Below, in pieces: positions 58,608 through 64,000 of a stretch of DNA of 64,000 nt. The first letter of the stretch is position 1. Each line of letters opens with the position of its first letter. The notes beneath the pieces are model-generated. The model saw only the letters and a program-made list of their open reading frames with translations, ran no database searches and was not told where the DNA came from. This DNA comes from Elmis aenea. Lineage: Eukaryota > Arthropoda > Insecta > Coleoptera > Elmidae. Both the position numbers and the translations under genes were made by a program. The DNA lies in contig CANTFG010000006.1 of NCBI GenBank assembly GCA_947652605.1, forward strand, positions 60,529-124,528, given 5' to 3'.

Positions 58608-58609
58608 CA
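58608..58609. other. Target-site duplication CA, left copy
   Basis: CA directly precedes GGGTAAC. The uninterrupted satellite GAAAGACATATGC has a single CA at this place, so this and 60566-60567 are the duplicated target. Confidence 0.7.
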
Positions 58610-58633
58610 GGGTAACTGCTACAGTTATTGGCC
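58610..58633 (+). repeat. Left terminal inverted repeat
   Basis: Begins GGGTAACTGCTACAGTTATT and ends GGCC. It pairs with the reverse complement of 60542-60565 at 23 of 24 positions (C against T at position 13). It contains the first AGTTATTGGC motif. Confidence 0.95.
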
Positions 58634-58650
58634 TTAGTGTAGTTATTGGC
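58623..58650 (-). promoter_or_regulatory. GCCAATAACT motif pair, left end
   Basis: AGTTATTGGC at 58623-58632 (within the left TIR) and 58641-58650, starts 18 bases apart, both on the minus strand. They are candidate binding sites for the transposase or a host factor. Confidence 0.6.
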
Positions 58651-58670
58651 ATAGTCTGCATTTAATCGCA

Positions 58671-58678
58671 TATAATAA
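58671..58678 (+). promoter_or_regulatory. TATA-like box of the transposon
   Basis: TATAATAA lies 61 bases inside the left end, 18 bases past the second GCCAATAACT-family motif and about 510 bases before the transposase start. In a 70% A+T sequence such a match can occur by chance. Confidence 0.25.
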
Positions 58679-58846
58679 GAATTCTAAATAAATTTAGGGG
58701 ATTCTGTTTATTGGTTTGCAAACTTTAATCATTTTTGTTTAAAACTAGTAACTTATTTTGTAATAGTGTTGGTAACAAAAGTAAAAAATCATATTTATCT
58801 AGAGCACGTTGCAGTCACAAATAAGAAAGGGCGCGGTGAACGTGAA

Positions 58847-58861
58847 CACCTTAAGGTGAGT
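58847..58861 (+). promoter_or_regulatory. CACCTTAAGGTG palindrome overlapping a consensus 5' splice site
   Basis: CACCTTAAGGTG (58847-58858) is a perfect 12-bp palindrome. Its right half reads AAG|GTGAGT (58853-58861), matching the eukaryotic splice-donor consensus. A possible acceptor, ATACACAG, ends near 59146, just before the start codon region. A 5' UTR intron would fit, but no transcript evidence can be read from sequence. Confidence 0.3.
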
Positions 58862-59038
58862 GTCAATTTTGAATAGCTTATTTTATTATCAATTATTGGT
58901 TGGCAAAATAATATTACAAACTCTATAACCTTATTACACTATAAAGTGACAAAAATACATAATTCTGTGGCTACAGTTGCAATAATCGATTTATTTAAAG
59001 GGCGGCTAACAATTGGATCATAAAAATCTGAAAAACTA

Positions 59039-59067
59039 TAGTTATTGGCATAGGCGGCCAATAACTA
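59039..59067. promoter_or_regulatory. Inverted pair of GCCAATAACT motifs
   Basis: TAGTTATTGGC (59039-59049) and GCCAATAACTA (59057-59067) form a perfect 11-bp inverted repeat around a 7-base spacer, ATAGGCG. This is where motif orientation switches from minus (left) to plus (right). Confidence 0.65.
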
Positions 59068-59106
59068 GTACACCTGAATTCTGCCTAAATTCAGTTATTA
59101 ACCGTG

Positions 59107-59138
59107 GCCAATAACTAAAGTATTGTATGCCAATAACT
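59107..59138 (+). promoter_or_regulatory. GCCAATAACT direct pair upstream of the transposase start
   Basis: Exact copies at 59107-59116 and 59129-59138, starts 22 bases apart, about 50-80 bases before the first transposase codon. This position would let a bound protein repress transcription. That role is inference. Confidence 0.55.
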
Positions 59139-59188
59139 ATACACAGTGTAAAATTTACCGGTAAATTTAAATTGTAAATTTCCTGAAA

Positions 59189-59597
59189 ATGCCAAAAGTA
59201 AAACGAAGTTGTTTTTATAAAAAAAAAAAACAATAAGAACGATATTGAATAAGCATTAGACCATTAGAGGCTGTGAAAATGGAATATCTAAACGAGAAGC
59301 TTCGAAGATGTATAATGTTCCTAGGGCCACATCGCAATTCCGCCTTTGCGAAAAATTTGTTAAAGAACGCCATGGTCCTTCTTCAGTACTGACTCATTCC
59401 AAAGAAGCTATAATTGTGGCCTGGCTAGAAGAAAGCAGAAAAAAAAAGGTTTTTCCAAACGATTTGACGATATTAAGCTATCCGTTAAAAAGTTTCTAGA
59501 GGATTCTAAAAGAGAAACCTTGTTCAAAACCAATACACCTAGAAAAGGATGGTTTAAGTCATTCTTGTCGCGGCATCCGCCCATAGCAATAAGATAA
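59189..59597 (+). pseudogene. Transposase N-terminal DNA-binding region (psq/CENP-B-type HTH), broken
   Basis: A DNA-binding region of a pogo/Tigger-type transposase that would recognise the element's ends in the nucleus. It starts ATG at 59189 with the basic MPKVKR typical of the family. A psq-type helix-turn-helix follows (ISKREASKMYNVPRAT, 59284-59331), then the second CENP-B-type half: GPSSVLTHSKEAIIVAWLEE (59374-59433), FDDIKLSVKKFLEDSKRE (59463-59516), and KGWFKSFLSRHPPIAIR ending at the stop 59595-59597. Breaks: an 8-bp tandem duplication CATTAGAC/CATTAGAG (59254-59269), a stop TAA at 59250, a one-base loss near 59276, and a frameshift in the nine-A run 59439-59447. The reading thus uses all three frames. 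The region ends where the DDE domain should begin. The longest open piece in one frame is only 59260-59499. The domain call is from motif pattern, not a search. Confidence 0.75.
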
Positions 59598-59661
59598 GAA
59601 AAGAATAAAAAAACTAAAATTACTTAAACAAAAATCAAACAAAGTTCAAATAGTATCAAAT
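59598..59661 (+). other. Site of the missing DDE catalytic core
   Basis: In this transposase family about 200-300 residues of DDE nuclease normally separate the CENP-B-type domain from the C-terminal tail. Here only 64 A-rich bases with several stops lie between the two remnants. I see no catalytic Asp/Glu motifs in any frame. The internal deletion itself is inferred from family architecture. Confidence 0.65.
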
Positions 59662-60022
59662 GTGCTAATAAGTGATAATTTAAAATTGCCAATAACTAAA
59701 TTGAGTGATAATAGTAAAAATATTAAAGTAATCAAAGAAAAGAAGAGAGAAGTTCATGTCAAAGATTTATTTAAAAATTTTGATATTGACCAAGAGATTG
59801 AGGAACAACCTAATGAAAACAATATTCAAAACGAATTTTTAAATAACAAAGTTGTCTTTGGTATATGTTTTACTTGTTGCTATAATATTAATAGCAACAA
59901 TTTTGAAATAACATGTAACACATGTTGCAGAAATTATCACCTGAGATGTACCTATATTAAAATACAAAAAAATTTCGGATAAAGTATTCACATGTAAAAC
60001 ATGTCAATCAAAGACTGTGTAA
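59662..60022 (+). pseudogene. Transposase C-terminal tail with PHD-type zinc finger, broken
   Basis: This is the C-terminal remnant of the same transposase. The open stretch 59662-59982 opens with GTG and has no ATG, so it is not a gene start but the surviving end of a longer frame. A charged linker (EKKREVHVKDLF, then an acidic stretch with DIDQEIEEQ) leads to a C4HC3 pattern. Counting from 59662, the ligands are C69-x2-C72, C85-x2-C88, H93 and C96 (core CNTCCRNYHLRC). The last CxxC pair (codons at 59993 and 60002, within KVFTCKTC) follows in another frame after a slip in the seven-A run 59966-59972, with a phenylalanine two residues before the first Cys. The stop is TAA at 60020. PHD fingers commonly end arthropod pogo-like transposases, with a role probably in chromatin or protein contact. 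Both homopolymer frameshifts could be sequencing errors. A GCCAATAACT motif (59688-59697) lies within this coding remnant. Confidence 0.7.
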
Positions 60023-60165
60023 ATAAGAAAAAAGAAAAGTGTAAGACTGAAACTTTGAAATAGAAAAAATAATTTATTTTTACAGTGTTCAAATATGATA
60101 TTTTTAGTTACCCTATTAGCCTTTATGTAAAAGACAAGTTTATAATAGAATTTAGTTTTAGTTAA

Positions 60166-60171
60166 AATAAA
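60166..60171 (+). terminator. Possible polyadenylation signal
   Basis: AATAAA lies 144 bases after the transposase stop, followed by TTTTGTGT (GT/T-rich). A second AATAAA sits at 60250-60255. Chance occurrence is likely in this composition. Confidence 0.35.
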
Positions 60172-60308
60172 ATTTTGTGTACCCAAACCCTATTTATTTA
60201 TTAGGAATTATTTTCTCTGGTATCTTTAAATGCACAGTTACAGGAAAACAATAAATATTGTTATTATTTTGTGAGAAATTTTGAAAAGAAGTAACAATTA
60301 TTATGAAT

Positions 60309-60361
60309 GCCAATAACTGGTACATGCAGGGCCAATAACTACGAAAGACATGCCAATAACT
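60309..60361 (+). promoter_or_regulatory. Triple GCCAATAACT cluster, right side
   Basis: Exact copies start at 60309, 60331 and 60352, spaced 22 and 21 bases, so about two DNA helical turns and on one face. Each is embedded in different flanking sequence, so this is not a simple tandem repeat. The terminal copy is at 60543 within the right TIR. Confidence 0.65.
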
Positions 60362-60541
60362 ACAAACTGCGTAGTGTTTTAAAAATAATTAATTTTTACT
60401 ATTAAAAACTTATAATACATCAAATTCGAATTTTAAATATGAAAATAAGTTTATTGGTCTACACCACAGTTCAGTTTTTATATTTTAATATCGAAAAATT
60501 AATTAATTATCTCACTTGCAATATGAAATTTTGCTTAAGGG

Positions 60542-60565
60542 GGCCAATAACTATAGCAGTTACCC
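60542..60565 (-). repeat. Right terminal inverted repeat
   Basis: Reads GGCCAATAACTATAGCAGTT then ACCC on the plus strand, the inverted partner of 58610-58633 with one mismatch. Similarity between the two ends stops right after the GGCC inner edge. Confidence 0.95.
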
Positions 60566-60567
60566 CA
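60566..60567. other. Target-site duplication CA, right copy
   Basis: CA directly follows GTTACCC and continues into the satellite as CATATGCAAAAC. The empty-site paralogue at 61592-61593 has one CA. Confidence 0.7.
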
Positions 60568-61479
60568 TATGCAAAACAATTGTATTCATATAAAGAGGCG
60601 ATGGATAAACTGTTCCTGTGATATACAAATCAATAATTAAAATTGTTTCAAAATAGTCGCTCAAGGAACATATGTATTAACTAAAGCACGGTATTTTTAG
60701 GAAATTATTAAAAATTAAAACCAGCTCATTGAAAGACATATGCAAAACAATTGTATTCATGTAAAGATGCGAAGGATAAACTTGTCCTGTGATATACAAA
60801 TCAATAATTAAAATTGTTTCGAAATAGTCGCTCAAGGAACATATGTATTAACTAAAGCACGGTATTTTTAGGAAATTATTAAAAATTAAAACCAGCTCAT
60901 TGAAAGACATATGCAATACAATTGTATTCATGTAAAGAGACGATGGATAAACTGTTTCTGTGATATACAAATCAATAATTAAAATTGTTTCGAAATAGTC
61001 GCTCAAGGAACATATGTATTAACTAAAGCACGGTATTTTTAGGAAATTATTAAAAATTAAAACCAGCTCATTGAAAGATATATGCAAAACAATTGTATTC
61101 ATGTAAAGAGGCGATGGATAAACTGTTCCTGTGATATACAAATTAATAATTAAAATTGTTTCGAAATAGTCGCTCAAGGAACATATGTATTAACTAAAGC
61201 ACGGTATTTTTAGGAAATTATTAAAAATTAAAACCAGCTCTTTGAAAGACATATGCAAAACAATTGTATTCATGTAAAGAGGCGATGGATAAACTGTTCC
61301 TGTGATATACAAATCAATAATTAAAATTGTTTAGAAATAGTCGCTCAAGGAACATATGTATTAACTAAAGCACGGTATTTTTAGGAAATTATTAAAAATT
61401 AAAACCAGCTCATTGAAAGATATATGCAAAACAATTGTATTCATGTAAAGAGGCGATGGATAAACTGTTCCTGTGATAT

Positions 61480-61680
61480 ACAAATTAATAATTAAAATTG
61501 TTTCGAAATAGTCGCTCAAGGAACATATGTATTAACTAAAGCACGGTATTTTTAGGAAATTATTAAAAATTAAAACCAGCTCTTTGAAAGACATATGCAA
61601 AACAATTGTATTCATATAAAGAGGCGATGGATAAACTGTTCCTGTGATATACAAATCAATAATTAAAATTGTTTCAAAAT
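61480..61680. repeat. Empty-site paralogue of the transposon insertion
   Basis: This satellite stretch carries the same variant combination as the two transposon flanks joined together: TTAATAATT, then CTCTTTGAAAGACA, TATGCAAAAC, CATATAAAGAGG, TTCAAAATAG. The left flank matches at an offset of 2984 bp and the right flank at 1026 bp. The difference is 1958 bp, equal to the element plus one CA. The uninterrupted CA is at 61592-61593. Confidence 0.85.
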
Positions 61681-62979
61681 AGTCGCTCAAGGAACATATG
61701 TATTAACTAAAGCACGGTATTTTTAGGAAATTATTAAAAATTAAAACCAGCTCATTAAAAGACATATGCAAAACAATTGTATTCATGTAAAGATGCGAAG
61801 GATAAACTTGTCCTGTGATATACAAATCAATAATTAAAATTGTTTCGAAATAGTCGCTCAAGGAACATATGTATTAACTAAAGCACGGTATTTTTAGGAA
61901 ATTATTAAAAATTAAAACCAGCTCATTGAAAGACATATGCAATACAATTGTATTCATGTAAAGAGACGATGGATAAACTGTTTCTGTGATATACAAATCA
62001 ATAATTAAAATTGTTTCGAAATAGTCGCTCAAGGAACATATGTATTAACTAAAGCACGGTATTTTTAGGAAATTATTAAAAATTAAAACCAGCTCATTGA
62101 AAGATATATGCAGAACAATTGTATTCATGTAAAGAGGCGATGGATAAACTGTTCCTGTGATATACAAATTAATAATTAAAATTGTTTCGAAATAGTCGCT
62201 CAAGGAACATATGTATTAACTAAAGCACGGTATTTTTAGGAAATTATTAAAAATTAAAACCAGCTCTTTGAAAGACATATGCAAAACAATTGTATTCATG
62301 TAAAGAGGCGATGGATAAACTGTTCCTGTGATATACAAATCAATAATTAAAATTGTTTAGAAATAGTCGCTCAAGGAACATATGTATTAACTAAAGCACG
62401 GTATTTTTAGGAAATTATTAAAAATTAAAACCAGCTCATTGAAAGACATATGCAAAACAATTGTATTTATGTAAAGAGGCGATGGATAAACTGTTCCTGT
62501 GATATACAAATCAATAATTAAAATTGTTTAGAAATAGTCGCTCAAGGAACATATGTATTAACTAAAGCACGGTATTTTTAGGAAATTATTAAAAATTAAA
62601 ACCAGCTCATTGAAAGATATATGCAAAACAATTGTATTCATGTAAACAGGCGATGGATAAACTGTTCCTGTGATATACAAATCAATAATTAAAATTGTTT
62701 CGAAATAGTCGCTCAAGGAACATATGTATTAACTAAAGCACGGTATTTTTAGGAAATCATTAAAAATTAAAACCAGCTCATTGAAAGACATATGCAAAAC
62801 AATTGTATTCATGTAAAGAGGCGATGGATAAACTGTTCCTGTGATATACAAATCAATAATTAAAATTGTTTAGAAATAGTCGCTCAAGGAACATATGTAT
62901 TAACTAAAGCACGGTATTTTTAGGAAATTATTAAAAATTAAAACCAGCTCTTTGAAAGACATATGCAAAACAATTGTAT

Positions 62980-63560
62980 TCATGTAAAAAGGCGATGGAT
63001 AAACTGTTCCTTTGATATACAAATCAATAATTAAAATTGTTCAGAAATAGTCGCTCAAGGAACATATGTATTAACTACAGCACGGTATTTTTAGGAAATT
63101 ATTAAAAATTAAAACCAGCTCATTGAAAGACATATGCAAAACAATTGTATTCATGTAAAAAAGCGATGGATAAACTGTTCCAGTGATATACAAATCAATA
63201 ATTAAAATTGTTTCGAAATAGTCGCTCAAGGAACATATGTATTAACTAAAGCACGGTATTTTTAGGAAATTATTAAAAATTAAAACCAGCTCATTAAAAG
63301 ACATATGCAAAACAATTGTATTCATGTAAAGAGGCGATGGATAAACTGTTCCTGTGATATACAAATCAATAATTAAAATTGTTTCGAAATAGTCGCTCAA
63401 GGAACATATGTATTAACTAAAGCACGGTATTTTTAGGAAATTATTAAAAATTAAAACCAGCTCATTGAAAGACATATGCAAAACAATTGTATTCATGTAA
63501 AGAGGCGATAGATAAACTGTTCCTGTAATATACAAATCAATAATTAAAATGGTTTCGAAA
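62980..63560. repeat. Intact paralogue of the degenerate 16.6-17.1 kb stretch
   Basis: It shares CCTTTGATAT (about 63009), CTACAGCACGG (about 63074), CCAGTGATAT, CTCATTAAAAG (about 63288) and GCGATAGATAAAC in the same order as 16573-17070, but without that region's deletions. Confidence 0.7.
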
Positions 63561-64000
63561 TAGTCGCTTAAGGAACATATGTATTAACTAAAGCACGGTA
63601 TTTTTGGGAAATCATTAAAAATTAAAACCAGCTCATTGAAAGACATATGCAAAACAATTGTATTCATGTAAAGAGGCGATGGATAAACTGTTTCTGTGAT
63701 ATACAAATCAATAATTAAAATTGTTTCGAAATAGTCGCTCAAGGAACATATGTATTAACTAAAGCACGGTATTTTTAGAAAATTATTAAAAATTAAAACC
63801 AGCTCATTGAAAGACATATGCAAAACAATTGTATTCATGTAAAGAGGCGATGGATAAACTGTTTCTGTGATATAAAAATCAATAATTAAAATTGTTTCGA
63901 AATAGTCGCTCAAGGAACATATGTATTAACTAAAGCACGGTATTTTTAGGAAATTATTAAAAATTAAAACCAGCTCATTGAAAGACATATGCAAAACAAT

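Larger units (their letters stand above)
1..58609. repeat. 171-bp satellite array, left part
   Basis: A 171-bp unit repeats head to tail without interruption; unit starts at 1, 172 and 343 give the period directly. There are about 343 monomers. One monomer has about 49 G or C in 171 bases. Landmarks in order (monomer position 1 = base 1 of the window) are a TTTCGAAATAGTCGCTC box (7-23), the palindrome ACATATGT (29-36), an A/T-rich stretch (55-80), CCAGCTCATTGAAAGACATA (82-101), the palindrome ACAATTGT (108-115) and GGCGATGGATAAACTGTTCC (129-148). Monomers differ mainly at positions 10-11, 22, 40, 51, 60-63, 89-90, 97-98, 107, 117, 122, 126-136 and 147-151. The variants recur in fixed orders, which shows higher-order structure. 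No gene lies inside the array. Reading frames here are by-products of a 57-codon period. It is probably centromeric or heterochromatic, by analogy with other long arrays. Confidence 0.97.
58634..59188 (+). other. Transposon 5' non-coding region
   Basis: About 555 bases between the left TIR and the first transposase codon. I find no supported reading frame. It holds three GCCAATAACT-family motifs beyond the one in the TIR on the left-facing strand or as an inverted pair (58641, 59040, 59057) plus two direct ones (59107, 59129), a TATAATAA box, and a short GC-richer patch (58801-58860) with a palindrome and a splice-donor-like site. It is a plausible promoter and 5' UTR. Confidence 0.6.
60023..60541 (+). 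other. Transposon 3' non-coding region
   Basis: About 520 A/T-rich bases after the transposase stop. No supported reading frame is present. It contains two AATAAA signals (60166 and 60250) and a cluster of three GCCAATAACT motifs (60309-60361) facing inward from the right end. Confidence 0.6.
58610..60565 (+). mobile_element. Degenerate pogo/Tigger-like DNA transposon, internally deleted
   Basis: A 1956-bp non-satellite insert bounded by near-perfect 24-bp terminal inverted repeats. It interrupts one satellite monomer cleanly between GAAAGACA and CATATGC. Inside, on the plus strand, are remnants of one transposase: a psq/CENP-B-type helix-turn-helix region (59189-59597) and a C-terminal PHD-type zinc finger (59662-60022). 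The DDE catalytic domain normally between them is missing. Eleven exact GCCAATAACT motifs are spread over the element. The TIRs are almost intact while the gene is broken, so the copy could only have moved with transposase supplied in trans. The superfamily rests on protein architecture. The CA target duplication does not fit the usual TA, so the family assignment is not certain. Confidence 0.85.
60566..64000. repeat. 171-bp satellite array, right part
   Basis: The same satellite resumes in the same orientation and the same monomer phase immediately after the transposon, starting CATATGCAAAAC, and runs to the window edge with about 20 monomers. Its variant order is a mosaic. 60.57-61.6 kb is a 6-monomer (1026-bp) unit repeated again from 61.6 kb. 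About 61.6-62.8 kb matches about 50.4-51.6 kb. About 62.98-63.56 kb matches about 16.55-17.1 kb. From 63.6 kb it resembles 51.7-52.4 kb (shared TTTTTGGGAAATCATT and GATATAAAAATC variants). No genes are visible. Confidence 0.97.

Noticed and set aside
1..58609. Primate alpha satellite, because of the identical 171-bp period and CENP-B-like box
   Set aside because: The monomer sequence does not resemble alpha satellite beyond length and the partial box match, and the G+C content is much lower.
59042..59233. 63-codon minus-strand frame in the transposon leader
   Set aside because: It is antisense to the transposase start, its first residues come from the poly-A run, and it spans four GCCAATAACT motifs. 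No family features.
60004..60186. 60-codon minus-strand frame in the transposon 3' region
   Set aside because: Low-complexity Phe/Leu/Lys-rich product of A/T-rich DNA, antisense to the transposase end.
58610..60565. Retrovirus-like or LINE insertion
   Set aside because: There are inverted rather than direct terminal repeats, no reverse transcriptase motifs, no poly-A end and only a 2-bp duplication.
58610..60565. Host gene fragment (domesticated CENP-B-like gene)
   Set aside because: The coding remnants have a stop and several frameshifts and sit inside near-perfect TIRs with a target duplication, so a transposon copy is the simpler reading.
60439..60621. 60-codon plus-strand frame at the right transposon edge
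   Set aside because: It runs through the TIR into the satellite, so it is a chance junction frame.
1..64000. CRISPR array
   Set aside because: The repeat is a continuous 171-bp tandem unit with no unique spacers and no cas genes.

Overview
The window is almost entirely satellite DNA. A 171-bp AT-rich monomer (about 29% G+C, counted on one monomer) is repeated head to tail about 343 times from the first base to 58609. It resumes at 60566 for about 20 more copies to the end, and both window edges cut through the array. I see no intact protein-coding gene, rRNA, tRNA or CRISPR array. This layout points to a eukaryotic centromeric, pericentromeric or subtelomeric array. The one non-satellite insert is an animal-type pogo/Tigger-like DNA transposon whose parsed architecture (psq/CENP-B helix-turn-helix at the N end, PHD-type zinc finger at the C end) is common in arthropods. 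An insect is my best guess, but the species cannot be read from this sequence.

Layout. (1) 1-58609 is the left array. Monomers differ at a limited set of diagnostic positions, and these variants recur in fixed orders, so the array has nested higher-order repeats (HORs). Visible units are a 4-monomer unit (684 bp, 172-1539), a 5-monomer unit (855 bp, clearest near 21.7-24.0 kb), a 12-monomer unit (2052 bp, about 41.4-45.5 kb), and a 25-monomer unit of 4278 bp repeated about 2.3 times (about 31.95-41.9 kb). Longer block copies occur at offsets of 3250, 5986, 9072 and about 11196 bp. (2) 58610-60565 is a 1956-bp transposon copy with 24-bp terminal inverted repeats. (3) 60566-64000 is the right array, a mosaic of variant blocks also found near 16.6 kb and 49-52 kb.

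The transposon carries a broken transposase. The N-terminal DNA-binding region (59189-59597) has a stop and frameshifts. The DDE catalytic core is absent. A C-terminal PHD-type zinc finger (59662-60022) remains, with one frameshift. Eleven exact copies of the 10-mer GCCAATAACT lie across the element, pointing inward from both ends and often 21-22 bp apart. They look like a transposase- or host-factor-binding array. A paralogous empty site at 61592-61593 shows exactly what was interrupted and gives a 2-bp CA duplication, not the TA expected for this superfamily.

Many satellite monomers carry a 17-bp motif matching 7 of the 9 essential positions of the mammalian CENP-B box. Other monomers have lost it. 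A satellite with box-plus and box-minus monomers, invaded by a transposon with a CENP-B-type DNA-binding domain, is the most interesting combination here. The functional link is inference.
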